From assembly GCF_038003045.1 (NCBI RefSeq), contig NZ_JBBOOK010000001.1:868001-932000 (forward strand): 64,000 nucleotides of DNA. The letters run 5' to 3'. The stretch comes from Sporosarcina sp. FSL W7-1349. GTDB taxonomy: Bacteria > Bacillota > Bacilli > Bacillales_A > Planococcaceae. The notes under the pieces are model-generated. The model saw only the letters and a program-made list of their open reading frames with translations. It searched no databases and was not told the origin of the DNA. Below are positions 9,219 through 17,471 of the stretch, piece by piece (position 1 is the first letter of the stretch; each line of letters begins with the position of its first letter). A program made the position numbers and the translations under genes.

Positions 9219-9791
9219 GCTCCAATAAATATCGCCGATTGTATGATGTGCTGCGAAACCGTCATGGGAGACATGATAATGGAAATTGAAGTAATAGCCT
9301 TCCAGTGGCCGCTTTTCCGTGCGTACATGGAAGCGGATCAAGTCTTTCCGGGCATCCATGTCGAACACATGGAAAATTTTTTCGGAATAGTTACCCGCCG
9401 GCCGTTCGCTGATGGCAAGTCGCCGTTTATGTACATCGTCGGAGTTTGCGAGCGTCATCTGGATCGCCTCTTCGATTTTCGGGAAAATCACTTCGTCGAA
9501 TTCATCCTGGATGACCGGCCCGATTTTGGAACCGAATTTCATATAGGACAACTCTTTAGCGGACGAAATGAGCGTATCCTCGATCGATGGCGGCGCTTCC
9601 AGCGGCGCCGGTTCGAAATCACGTTCCGCCACCTCGACTCGGAAGTCATCAGATGGCGTCTCTGGATGCAGTTCCGGATTGGTTCCTTCCTTATCCTGCA
9701 AGTTTGTCCAAAACTCATGGCTCGGTGAAATGGCACCGAAGGTCAAAAACGCCACTGTCACAATCAACGTTTTCTGCAACCATTTTTTCAT
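9189..9791 (-). CDS. ypjP: YpjP-like protein
   Basis: A 200-residue protein with an N-terminal hydrophobic segment (about residues 6-22) that may be a signal peptide or anchor. The second half closely matches B. subtilis YpjP: LSYMKFGSKIGPVI, the FPKIE helix, SEKIFHV, and a near-identical end YYFNFHYH...IYWSKNTPPKW. Function unknown. The His/Phe/Tyr-rich FNFHYH patch is the most conserved part. Its position next to thyA is as in B. subtilis. The middle (about 30-70) is Pro/Glu-rich and variable. Confidence 0.8.
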   Translation of the reverse strand: MKKWLQKTLIVTVAFLTFGAISPSHEFWTNLQDKEGTNPELHPETPSDDFRVEVAERDFEPAPLEAPPSIEDTLISSAKELSYMKFGSKIGPVIQDEFDEVIFPKIEEAIQMTLANSDDVHKRRLAISERPAGNYSEKIFHVFDMDARKDLIRFHVRTEKRPLEGYYFNFHYHVSHDGFAAHHTIGDIYWSKNTPPKWLS

Positions 9792-9810
9792 CAGTTCTCA
9801 CCACCCATTT

Positions 9811-9906
9811 GTGTACAATTTTCAAAATGCTCCTATCCTGTTGGACGAAATACGATAGAAAAGGTTTCTTCTTTCTTCTTTTCATTGTACAATAAAAATT
9901 GTATAA
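9811..9906. promoter_or_regulatory. Divergent region with repeated TGTACAAT boxes
   Basis: The space between ypjP (leftward) and the 25-residue ORF (rightward) holds GTGTACAAT at 9812-9820, the palindrome ATTGTACAAT at 9884-9893 and a degenerate ATTGTATAAA at 9899-9908. The last two also look like -10-type sequences. A shared operator or promoter function is inference; no -35 with ideal spacing was found. Confidence 0.3.
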
Positions 9907-9937
9907 ATGTGTGTCTTTTTGAAGGAGGGTCATACGG

Positions 9938-10015
9938 ATGAACGTTGAACTACTTATCGGTATCGGATTGCTCATTTTGGTTCTTTACTTAAGCTCTCTT
10001 AACTTTACGCATTGA
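9938..10015 (+). CDS. 25-residue hydrophobic peptide
   Basis: A short reading frame MNVELLIGIGLLILVLYLSS... of 25 codons, with a near-perfect GAAGGAGGG ribosome binding site eight bases before the ATG and a strong terminator 18 bases after the stop. Residues 5-19 form one transmembrane helix. It sits alone between divergent ypjP and convergent ypiP, so it is a compact transcription unit for a single-pass membrane miniprotein. I do not recognise the family. Confidence 0.6.
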   Translation: MNVELLIGIGLLILVLYLSSLNFTH

Positions 10016-10033
10016 TCGTATAAGGACAAGTTG

Positions 10034-10074
10034 AAAAACGCCGTTTTTTCCATCAAGGAAAGCACGGCGTTTTT
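10034..10074. terminator. Bidirectional terminator between the miniprotein and ypiP
   Basis: AAAAACGCCG / CGGCGTTTTT stem with an inner TTTCC/GGAAA stem. A-tract on one side and T-tract on the other allow use in both directions between the convergent genes. Confidence 0.85.
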
Positions 10075-10076
10075 CT

Positions 10077-10859
10077 TTATATTTTATTCCAATAACCGAA
10101 ATGGAACTTCGTGTTCGGCCGTTTGACGCGTTCCAGGCTGAACTGCTCGAAGACAGCAGAATCATAACGGTCTTTCACGACGACGCGGCGCCTGCTGACG
10201 CGAAGCGCTTCGTTCCACCAGGCATCTGTCAGCGGACTATGGACGCCCACTTCGCGGAGGGGTGTGAAATTGGATGATTCCTCAATCGGCGTATGAAACA
10301 TCGGATCGAGGTAGACGACATCCCATGAGTCATCCGGTTGCGTCTGTAAATAGGCAAGCGCATCAGAATGAAGAACATCGATTCGGCTCATCGCCTCCCG
10401 CAAACCGTCGTCATCCGTCGGAAATGCCCGCAATCCTCTCTCCGTCAAGTAGGCAACATCCCGATCCGCCTCAATACCCGTCACCTGTCCTGTCTCCCCT
10501 GTGATGTAGGAGGCCACGATGCTATCCGAAGCCAACCCGAGGGTGCAATCGAGGAATGAATCGCCCGCCTTCAATCCGGCTGCTTCGATCATCGGGTCTC
10601 TTTCTCCTCTTGCCAAGCGTTTCAGGCGGAAAACGGCTGTATTCGGATGGAAGAAAAACGGCTTGTCCATGCCGATCCGAAATAGTTCGAACCTTCCTTT
10701 TCCTGCGACGAGGACATGGGAGCCGTATCGTTGTTGAAGCCCCGCGACGGATGCTTTCCGGCGCTCGACAAAAGGATAGCCGAGCGCTTGGGAGGCAGCC
10801 AAGGCCAATTCAAGCGAAACCTCATCCGGCCGCCCTCCCGTCGTAATGATGGTGCTCAC
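10077..10859 (-). CDS. ypiP: Class I SAM-dependent methyltransferase YpiP
   Basis: A 260-residue Rossmann-fold methyltransferase related to RsmJ-like proteins. Motif I is FLDCTLGLASDS, an acidic residue ends the next strand (GIEAD), and the catalytic-type motif IV is VVYLDPMF. The stretch FFHPNTAVFR and the TTGGR start match B. subtilis YpiP. The substrate is unknown; a nucleic acid or rRNA base is plausible. The GTG start at 10859 overlaps the TGA of brxA (GTGA), giving translational coupling; another GTG at 10865 is possible. Confidence 0.8.
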   Translation of the reverse strand: MSTIITTGGRPDEVSLELALAASQALGYPFVERRKASVAGLQQRYGSHVLVAGKGRFELFRIGMDKPFFFHPNTAVFRLKRLARGERDPMIEAAGLKAGDSFLDCTLGLASDSIVASYITGETGQVTGIEADRDVAYLTERGLRAFPTDDDGLREAMSRIDVLHSDALAYLQTQPDDSWDVVYLDPMFHTPIEESSNFTPLREVGVHSPLTDAWWNEALRVSRRRVVVKDRYDSAVFEQFSLERVKRPNTKFHFGYWNKI

Positions 10860-11290
10860 TTGCACACTTGAACGAGGACGTCTGCCAGATGGTCTTTGAT
10901 CTGCTCCATCTGGAAATTCTCAATCTGCTCCCTCGGGATGAAGTACGCCAATGCGCCATCTTTCCAAAGAGCGATGGATGGCGAACTTGGAGGCACTTCG
11001 GGAAAATATTCCCGCATCTTCTCCGTCGCTTCCTTGTCCTGGCCTGCAAACACCGTGAATAGTTGGTCCGGTCGATGTTCCGCTTCTTCCAATGCCTCGC
11101 GGACGGCAGGGCGAGCCAAGCCCGCCGCGCAGCCACAGACCGAGTTGATGACGATCAATGCGGTCCCTTCCACCGTTTCCATGATACCCTCCACTTCTTC
11201 GGCAGTCGTCAATTCCGTGAAGCCCATCCCTACCATTTCTTCTCGCATCGGTTTATACACATTGCGCATGTACTCTTCATAAGCTCTCAT
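10856..11290 (-). CDS. brxA: Bacilliredoxin BrxA (YphP/YqiW family)
   Basis: A 144-residue thioredoxin-fold protein with the CGC active site in NSVCGCAAGLARP. Bacilliredoxins remove bacillithiol from S-bacillithiolated proteins. AYEEYM at the N-terminus, TVFAGQDKEAT-like and SPSIAL segments match B. subtilis YphP, and the length is identical. ATG at 11290 is chosen for the GAAAGGGG upstream and family length; an in-frame start 24 codons earlier is unlikely. Co-transcribed with ypiP and downstream of ypgR (26-base gap). Confidence 0.9.
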   Translation of the reverse strand: MRAYEEYMRNVYKPMREEMVGMGFTELTTAEEVEGIMETVEGTALIVINSVCGCAAGLARPAVREALEEAEHRPDQLFTVFAGQDKEATEKMREYFPEVPPSSPSIALWKDGALAYFIPREQIENFQMEQIKDHLADVLVQVCK

Positions 11291-11316
11291 AATCCATAAA
11301 CCCCTTTCTTGACTAA

Positions 11317-12450
11317 TTATTCGTTTGGTGTCGCGGCCCTTGCTTCCGTCATCTGCTTCCATACCGAACCTTTTGCCTCTTCCCCTTCTTCAATACGGGC
11401 AATCGCCATACGGACTTGCAGTTTCACTTCAAACTCCGGATCGTTTTCCGCTTGTTTTAAAGCAGGCAGCGCCCGCTCCGTTCCGGTTTCATACAGATAC
11501 ATCGCAGCCCGCCAACGGACTAATTTGTTCTTATCTTGCAAAGCTTCCATCGCGGCCGATTCGAAACCCGGAAAGCCGAGGTCGCTCATACAGTCACCCG
11601 CTGTTCGGCGAACTGCCCAGCTTTTGTCGTGCAAGGCTCGTTCGATAAATGGAATGACAGCCTCATCCTCGATCATTCCCAAGTAGACGGTGGCTAGGCG
11701 GCGGATGGACATCTTATCGTCCTGCAATGCTTTTTCGAGAAGCGGCAGATCATCAAGGTCCGGATCCGGCATCTGATCGAGCAATTGGAAGCGCGTCTCC
11801 CATTCCGGAACATCGAATTCATCCAAAGATACCTTTCGGCCCCGGTGGCTTGTCCGCTCATGGCCTTCTTGCACATTGCGGATGATTTCTTCAAGCCGAT
11901 CATCCGGATAGGCCGCCTCGATCTCCTGGATGACGAGTTGCCCGATTTCCTCCATCTCCCCATAGCGAATGCCGTAATCCGCCCATTTGCGCAATAAAAT
12001 ATAGTTTTCCGTTTCGGAAGAATGAACCTGCTCCATCGCTTTCAGAAAGCGTTCGCTCAGTCCGAAACGCTCTTCGGAATGGCTATCAAACACTTTCACC
12101 TGAAGCGGAATCTCTTTATACGTCTGAACATGGACATAGACTTCCCCGTATGTCTCGTCGACAGCTTCCTGCGCTTCCGCCTGATCCGCTAGTTCATCGT
12201 TCAGCACAGCTTGCACTTCCGCCAGGATCGTTTCCCAGGCGACATTGGCAATTCGTTCTACCGCCATGAAGTCCATGACATGATAGATCCCTTTGATACC
12301 GTGAATGCCAAGCAATTCCGCTATTGGGGACGGCGCTGTTTCAGCATCGCTCTTTTTATAATTATGGGCCACGCCTTGCGGCAATTCCGTATCGAGCACG
12401 ATCTTCATGGAGTTAGGGCTCGGTGTCGGTTCGATCGTTTTAATTTTCAA
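11317..12450 (-). CDS. ypgR: YpgR/CvfC-like protein: Nfu N-domain plus HEAT repeats
   Basis: A 377-residue protein, the same length as B. subtilis YpgR. Residues 1-85 form an Nfu N-terminal-type domain (TIEPTPSPNSMKIVLD, LLGIHGIKGIYHVMDF). From about residue 210 there are HEAT-like helical repeats (LEKALQDDKMSIRRLA, ERALHDKSWAVRRTA, MEALQDKNKLVRWRA). The S. aureus homologue CvfC is called a conserved virulence factor; the biochemical role is unknown. The start is a TTG with AAGAGGAGG nine bases upstream; another TTG eight codons earlier lacks a site. Repeat copy A fills the space up to yfmR. Confidence 0.85.
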   Translation of the reverse strand: MKIKTIEPTPSPNSMKIVLDTELPQGVAHNYKKSDAETAPSPIAELLGIHGIKGIYHVMDFMAVERIANVAWETILAEVQAVLNDELADQAEAQEAVDETYGEVYVHVQTYKEIPLQVKVFDSHSEERFGLSERFLKAMEQVHSSETENYILLRKWADYGIRYGEMEEIGQLVIQEIEAAYPDDRLEEIIRNVQEGHERTSHRGRKVSLDEFDVPEWETRFQLLDQMPDPDLDDLPLLEKALQDDKMSIRRLATVYLGMIEDEAVIPFIERALHDKSWAVRRTAGDCMSDLGFPGFESAAMEALQDKNKLVRWRAAMYLYETGTERALPALKQAENDPEFEVKLQVRMAIARIEEGEEAKGSVWKQMTEARAATPNE

Positions 12451-12466
12451 TTTTGACTGCCTCCTC

Positions 12467-12712
12467 TTAATCAATTACTCCTCGGCGTAATTGCGAATCG
12501 AACAGCGAAGGGTTCGATTTGCCTTAGTTTCTGCGTTCTTTGCAGAAATTAAGGCACTATTCGCTGTAACTATGCGCAATTGACTCCTCTCAAAATCCGT
12601 GACATCCGCCGTAGGCTTTTTAATTCAGCAGGAGTATGAACTCCTACTTATTAGAGTACTTCACAGGACCAAGATTTCTACCTTTTTATACAAGTAATTT
12701 TGCTGAATTAAA
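12467..12712 (-). repeat. Dispersed intergenic repeat, copy A
   Basis: Full-length copy of a repeat family seen four times here, read on the minus strand. It begins at the yfmR stop codon (TTTAATTCAGC, closed by GCTGAATTAAA). It then contains a GTAGGAGT...ACTCCTGC hairpin, the GGCGGATGTCACGGATTTTGA block, a TGCCTTAATTTCTGC/GCAGAAACTAAGGCA hairpin, an AATCGAAC/GTTCGATT hairpin, and a terminal CAATTAC...GTAATTG hairpin with a CCGAGG loop. It ends at the ypgR ribosome binding site, so it occupies the whole intergenic space. Confidence 0.85.
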
Positions 12713-14591
12713 CTGAATCAGCGATTTCTTGTAAATAAGACCAACGTTCGATCAATGTTTCATAGGTTCGGTTCAACTCGTCGAGGGCTGCGGTCATCTC
12801 CCGCAGTTTATCGTAATCGGAACCAGCCGCCGCCATTTCCTCTTCGGTCGCGGCAATCTGCTCCTCCACTTTTTCGATATCGGCCTCGATCGTTTCCCAT
12901 TCCCTCTTTTCATTGTACGTCATCTTTTTCTTCGTTTCTTTCACGACGGGTTGTGCCGGCTGTTTGACGGGCGCCGGCTCGCGTGTAGGCACGCTTGCGG
13001 CCATCTCCAAATAATCGGAATATAGACCGAAGTACGTTTCGATTTTCCCGGTGCCATCGAGCACCCATAGCTTTGTCGATGTCCGGTCGAGGAAAAACCG
13101 GTCATGTGAAATGGTAATGACGACACCCGGGAACGTATCGATGAAGGATTCCAGGACAGATAATGTTTCCAAATCAAGGTCGTTCGTCGGCTCGTCCAGC
13201 AACAACACATTCGGCTGCTCCATTAGAAGTTTCAGCAAATAAAGCCTTTTCCGCTCTCCGCCGGATAATTTCCCAATCGGTGTCCCGTGGGTGGAGGCTG
13301 GGAATAAAAAACGTTCCAGCATTTGCGAAGCGGAAATCCGGACGCCATCCGCATCTTCGATATCATTCGAGGTGTCGCGGATGTATTCGATAATCCGTTT
13401 CGACTCCTCCATTACGGGGATATGTTGACGGAAATGCGCAATTTTGACAGTCGAACCTTTTTCGATCAACCCGCTATCCGGCTCAATTTCACTCGAAATC
13501 AGATTGAGCAATGTCGACTTGCCTGCTCCGTTCGGCCCGACGACAGCGATGCGGTCCCCCGATTGAAGGAGGAATGAGAAATCGTCGATCACTGATTTGC
13601 CGCGGAAAGCTTTTGATACGTTGACCGCTTCCACCACTTTCCGTCCAAGTCGGGATGTTTTTAAAGCGACATCCATCTCGCCCTTCTGCTCGCCTTTTTT
13701 CAATTTCTCCTCCAGCTCTTCAAATCGGCCAATCCGCGCCTTCTGTTTCGTGGAACGCGCTTTGGCACCCCGTCGGATCCATTTCAATTCCGAGCGGTAC
13801 CGGTTGCGCATTTTATCCTCCGTCGCGGCCGCCATCTCTTCACGCAGCGCCTTCGATTCAATATAATCACCGTAGTTCCCTGTGTGGGAATACAAAGTCC
13901 GATTTGCGAGTTCGTAAATATGAGTGGCAATCGCATCCAGGAAGTAGCGATCATGGGTCACGAACAGGACGGCGCCCTGCTCATTTTTCAAATGATCCTC
14001 CAACCACGTGATCGAATGGACGTCCAAATGGTTCGTCGGTTCGTCCAATAGCAGAAGATCTGCCGGTTCAATCAGCACTTTCGCCAAGGAAACCCGCTTC
14101 TGCTGACCTCCCGAAAGCTCCCCCATTTTCTTATCAAAGGTATCGATGCCAAGCTTCGTCAAGATCGTTCTTGCCTTGGCATTCAAATCCCAAGCGTCCT
14201 GAGCATCCATTTCATTTTGAAGTTTCGCGAACCGCTCTTGATTAGCCGCCGATTCGGGAGTTTCGGTCAACGCCTGCAACGCGTGCTCATAATCCAAGTT
14301 CAGCCGGATGATCGGAGCATCACTCATAAAAACCGTTTCCATCACGGTCAACGTGGGATCTACTTCCGGTTCCTGCGGCAAGTAGGCAATCCGATATTGG
14401 TTCGGATGGTCCCTCGATATCGAGTCAGCCTCTTCTTCCCCTGCGATGATCGACAACAGCGTCGATTTCCCCGTCCCGTTAACGCCGATCAAGCCGACCT
14501 TTTCCCCGCTCACGATTGTGAACGCAATTTGTTGGAACAACGTTTTCTCCCCGACCGTCTTCGTCAGGTTCTCTATGATCAATTGACTCAT
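12708..14591 (-). CDS. yfmR: ABC-F family ATPase YfmR (Uup-like)
   Basis: A 627-residue soluble twin-ATPase. The two Walker A motifs are GVNGTGKST and GPNGAGKST, the signatures LSGGQQKR and LSGGERKR, and the Walker B motifs LLLDEPTNHLD and LLLDEPTNDLD. There are no membrane segments. The inter-domain linker is charged (KARSTKQKARIGR), and a C-terminal coiled coil of about 80 residues (KKKMTYNEKREWE...) is the Uup-type ribosome-binding extension. YfmR helps ribosomes through stalled peptide bonds, overlapping in function with EF-P. The second ATG (14591) matches family starts. Confidence 0.9.
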   Translation of the reverse strand: MSQLIIENLTKTVGEKTLFQQIAFTIVSGEKVGLIGVNGTGKSTLLSIIAGEEEADSISRDHPNQYRIAYLPQEPEVDPTLTVMETVFMSDAPIIRLNLDYEHALQALTETPESAANQERFAKLQNEMDAQDAWDLNAKARTILTKLGIDTFDKKMGELSGGQQKRVSLAKVLIEPADLLLLDEPTNHLDVHSITWLEDHLKNEQGAVLFVTHDRYFLDAIATHIYELANRTLYSHTGNYGDYIESKALREEMAAATEDKMRNRYRSELKWIRRGAKARSTKQKARIGRFEELEEKLKKGEQKGEMDVALKTSRLGRKVVEAVNVSKAFRGKSVIDDFSFLLQSGDRIAVVGPNGAGKSTLLNLISSEIEPDSGLIEKGSTVKIAHFRQHIPVMEESKRIIEYIRDTSNDIEDADGVRISASQMLERFLFPASTHGTPIGKLSGGERKRLYLLKLLMEQPNVLLLDEPTNDLDLETLSVLESFIDTFPGVVITISHDRFFLDRTSTKLWVLDGTGKIETYFGLYSDYLEMAASVPTREPAPVKQPAQPVVKETKKKMTYNEKREWETIEADIEKVEEQIAATEEEMAAAGSDYDKLREMTAALDELNRTYETLIERWSYLQEIADSV

Positions 14592-14715
14592 ACCTTCACT
14601 TCCATTTCTCATGACTCCATAGTTCTATCATAGCCGATTCGGGGCAGTTTTTGAAAGGGGACGACCTCCTTGAATGCAACTTAGCCGAAGAATAATGCAG
14701 GTCACCCGAGAAGCA

Positions 14716-14744
14716 TTGTGACAGATTAAGACAGATGATACGAT
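14716..14744 (+). promoter_or_regulatory. Candidate promoter and direct repeats before the LytTR operon
   Basis: TTGTGA, 17 bases, TACGAT could be a sigmaA promoter. The spacer holds two GACAGAT copies (14720-14726 and 14730-14736) exactly ten bases apart, one helical turn. LytTR proteins bind direct repeats on one DNA face, so autoregulation is plausible but inferred. Confidence 0.4.
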
Positions 14745-14773
14745 TTTCACATGCAAATCTATTCAGAAAGGGT

Positions 14774-15220
14774 GTGAAGACCATTCGTTTACAGATTGAT
14801 GAATCCGAAGAATATGAGGATATTCAAATTACGATCCAGTGTCCCCGGATTGATAGCAGGCTTTCCAATTTGATTGAGCAGATCAAACAGAATTATATTC
14901 CGTTGATCGGCTTGAAAGAGGAAACTACCTATTCTCTTATCGCAGATGATTTGTATTATATCGAATCAGTTGATAGTAAGACATTTATCTACGACGAGAA
15001 CCATGTTTACGAAAGCAATAAGAAATTATATGAGCTGGAAAAGCTTCTGGAAAGCACACATTTCATCCGCATCAGTAAAAACTTGATCGTTAATACGATG
15101 TATGTAGACCACGTCCGAGCCTTATTTAATGGAAGGTTTGAAGCAACTTTGACAAATGGTGAAAAAGTGATTGTCAATCGGCATTATGCAAAATCGTTTA
15201 AAGAGAAATTTCTAAAGTGA
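14774..15220 (+). CDS. LytTR DNA-binding regulator of an LRS pair
   Basis: About 148 residues, of which the C-terminal 100 form a LytTR DNA-binding domain: LIADDLYYIESVDSKTFIY, the FIRISKNLIVN strand-turn, and ALFNGRFEATLTNGEKVIVNRHY. There is no receiver domain. Free LytTR proteins paired with a DUF3021 membrane protein form the LytTR regulatory systems described in Streptococcus mutans (HdrRM, BrsRM), where the membrane partner restrains the regulator. The start is unclear: GTG 14774 is used because the candidate promoter covers the earlier ATG at 14735. Confidence 0.8.
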   Translation: MKTIRLQIDESEEYEDIQITIQCPRIDSRLSNLIEQIKQNYIPLIGLKEETTYSLIADDLYYIESVDSKTFIYDENHVYESNKKLYELEKLLESTHFIRISKNLIVNTMYVDHVRALFNGRFEATLTNGEKVIVNRHYAKSFKEKFLK

Positions 15221-15654
15221 GGTGTTATGAGGATATGAGTGGGTTTATCCGTTTTGTCATGATCAGTTGTATTGCCTTTACAATCAGTTTTGCATTTTAT
15301 CTATTTTTTAGTTATTTATCCATTTTCCCTACTTTAGATAACCAAATGGGATTGAATATTTTACTAATTTCGCTCACCATCACAATTTTAATGTTTGCCA
15401 AGAAACAGTTTCCAATTAATCATCCCATTATTTCAAGATTACTGGAACTCGGTATTGTCATTTTCGTACTGCTGATTGCTGGAATCTTTTTTCAATTATT
15501 TCCTCTCGTCTGGCGTAATGCCCTTTTTGTCTGCCTTTCCGGTTTCTTAACGTATATTGGCGTAATGGTCGTAGCCTATATTGGAAATCTGTTAAGCGCA
15601 CAGGAAATCAATTCTGTGATTGCAAAAAAGAAACGGAGGATGACGGATGAATAA
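15217..15654 (+). CDS. DUF3021 membrane protein, inhibitor partner of the LytTR regulator
   Basis: A 145-residue protein with four hydrophobic segments (about residues 12-32, 45-63, 77-97, 103-125) and a lysine-rich cytoplasmic tail. It matches DUF3021, nearly always encoded with a LytTR gene. Its GTG overlaps the TGA of the regulator by four bases, so the two are made together; an ATG at 15235 is an alternative start. By analogy with HdrM and BrsM it should hold or inactivate the regulator at the membrane until a signal arrives. Confidence 0.8.
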   Translation: MRCYEDMSGFIRFVMISCIAFTISFAFYLFFSYLSIFPTLDNQMGLNILLISLTITILMFAKKQFPINHPIISRLLELGIVIFVLLIAGIFFQLFPLVWRNALFVCLSGFLTYIGVMVVAYIGNLLSAQEINSVIAKKKRRMTDE

Positions 15655-16576
15655 AATAATTGAAGTGAATCGATTGTCAAAATCATTCGGAAACGTACAA
15701 GCAGTAAAAGATATTAGCTTCTTCGTAGAAGAAGGGTCCCTCTTTTCATTTCTAGGAACAAATGGCGCTGGAAAATCGACAACCATTTCAATTTTGCTGA
15801 CATTGTTGAAACAGAATGGCGGTGAAGTGAAAGTGAACGGCTATGCGATCGGAAAACAGGATCACTTCATTCGAAAGGAAATTGGCGTGGTCTTTCAAGA
15901 AAGTGTGCTGGATCCTCTACTGACTGTCAAAGAAAACTTGGACTTACGGGGATCTTTTTATGGAATGTCCAAAGAGGAACGTAAAGAGGCCATCCATAGA
16001 GTCGTGAAAATTGTCGATTGCACTTCTTTTTTGAATCAGCGCTACGGCAAATTATCAGGGGGGCAGAAACGACGGGCAGATATTGCGCGGGCGTTAATCC
16101 ACCAACCGACTATTTTGATATTGGATGAACCGACTACGGGTCTTGATCCTCAAAGCCGGAAGAGTATTTGGAAAATGATATTGCGGCTTCAAAAAGAAAC
16201 TCGGATGACCATCTTTTTAACTACGCATTATATCGAAGACGCAGCCAATTCAGATTATGTTGTTGTCATGAAAGAAGGATGCATTATCGCAAAAGGTACG
16301 CCAGAACAATTGAAAAACAGCTATTCTTCACACCAATTGTCGATAACGACGGAGAAGGAAATGGAATTGCGCCAACAACTCGCTGCGGAAGGGATTGCTG
16401 TTAGAGAGGATAAATCCTATTTCCATATTCATCTAAATGAAACGACCGATGCAATTCCCATCCTATCAAAATTTTCTTCCTACATTTCATCATTTGAAGT
16501 AAGGAAATCCAGCTTGGATGATGTTTTCATCGCTATTAACGGAAAGGATGGGAACGATGATGTACGCGTTCGCTAA
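15647..16576 (+). CDS. ABC transporter ATP-binding subunit (drug/DrrA-like)
   Basis: A 309-residue ATPase: Walker A GTNGAGKST, Q-loop VVFQES, signature LSGGQKRR, Walker B ILILDEPTTGLDPQSR and H-loop LTTHYIEDA. The C-terminal 80 residues form the small regulatory domain typical of DrrA/CcmA-type exporters. GGAGG precedes the ATG and the gene overlaps the end of the DUF3021 gene. With the following permease it makes an export complex, probably for a drug, peptide or lipid; the substrate cannot be read from sequence. Confidence 0.9.
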   Translation: MNKIIEVNRLSKSFGNVQAVKDISFFVEEGSLFSFLGTNGAGKSTTISILLTLLKQNGGEVKVNGYAIGKQDHFIRKEIGVVFQESVLDPLLTVKENLDLRGSFYGMSKEERKEAIHRVVKIVDCTSFLNQRYGKLSGGQKRRADIARALIHQPTILILDEPTTGLDPQSRKSIWKMILRLQKETRMTIFLTTHYIEDAANSDYVVVMKEGCIIAKGTPEQLKNSYSSHQLSITTEKEMELRQQLAAEGIAVREDKSYFHIHLNETTDAIPILSKFSSYISSFEVRKSSLDDVFIAINGKDGNDDVRVR

Positions 16577-17414
16577 ACGTAATATCATGCTCTACTTCCG
16601 GGATAAGACGACTGTTTTCTTCTCGATGCTATCCGTCTTCATTCTTATCGCTTTATATGTGCTCTTTTTGGCGGACATGACGTCCGATAACTTACTCGAC
16701 TTTCCATCGAAAAAGAATCTGTTGAATGCGTGGTTTATAGCAGGTATTCTTGCTGTCACATCTGTCACAACAACACTTGGAGCATTTGGCACTCTCGTAA
16801 ATGACAGAGCGACTAAGGTAGATAGGGACTTCTTTTCATCCCCCATATCTCGAACCGGGATTGTTGTCGGATATATAGCAAGCGCGCTTTTTGTAGGTGC
16901 TCTCATGTGCTCATTTACACTGATTGTGGTTGATGTGTATCTCCTATTTTCAACTGGCGCTCTCTTATCAATACAGAAAACGATCCAATTAGGAGGCATC
17001 ATTGTATTATCCGTTGTCGCAAGCGGATCAATGATTTTACTGCTCGTCTCTTTTTTCAGGACATCGAATGCCTTTGCTGCAGCAAGTATGCTAATCGGGA
17101 CATTTATCGGTTTTTTAGCTGGAATCTATATACCGATCGGAAGTTTACCTGATTATTTGCATCCGGTTGTTACTTGGTTTCCCGCCTCTCATTCGGTCGC
17201 ATTATTTCGGCAAGTGTTGATGGAAACTTCGCTCGCGGAGGCTTTTTTAAATGCGCCGCCAGGGATGAAAGAGTCTTTCCAGTTCAATATGGGTATTTTT
17301 TATGAGATCAATGGCAGTCCTGCATCGAAATGGTTCAGTATTTTCTATCTAGTTGGAATCACGATCCTCTTTTTCATCCTTTCCCTCGTTGTAATGATGA
17401 AAAAAGAGAAATAG
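16557..17414 (+). CDS. ABC-2 type transporter permease
   Basis: An integral membrane protein of 285 residues with about six hydrophobic segments and a large external/loop region before the last one, typical of ABC-2 permeases. The start overlaps the ATPase gene by 20 bases; ATG 16557 or 16560 fits the GGAAAGGATGGG site. It is the partner of the ATPase. The whole LytTR-DUF3021-ABC unit ends at a strong terminator, so the regulator presumably controls this exporter. Confidence 0.88.
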   Translation: MMYAFAKRNIMLYFRDKTTVFFSMLSVFILIALYVLFLADMTSDNLLDFPSKKNLLNAWFIAGILAVTSVTTTLGAFGTLVNDRATKVDRDFFSSPISRTGIVVGYIASALFVGALMCSFTLIVVDVYLLFSTGALLSIQKTIQLGGIIVLSVVASGSMILLLVSFFRTSNAFAAASMLIGTFIGFLAGIYIPIGSLPDYLHPVVTWFPASHSVALFRQVLMETSLAEAFLNAPPGMKESFQFNMGIFYEINGSPASKWFSIFYLVGITILFFILSLVVMMKKEK

Positions 17415-17417
17415 AAA

Positions 17418-17458
17418 AGCATGTTCTGTGTAAAACTTTTACTTACACAGAGCATGCT
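17418..17458 (+). terminator. Terminator of the LytTR/ABC operon
   Basis: AGCATGTTCTGTGTAA pairs with TTACACAGAGCATGCT (one G-T pair), followed by CTTTTGTTTTG, just after the permease stop and facing the convergent ligase gene. Confidence 0.85.
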
Positions 17459-17471
17459 CTTTTGTTTTGCT

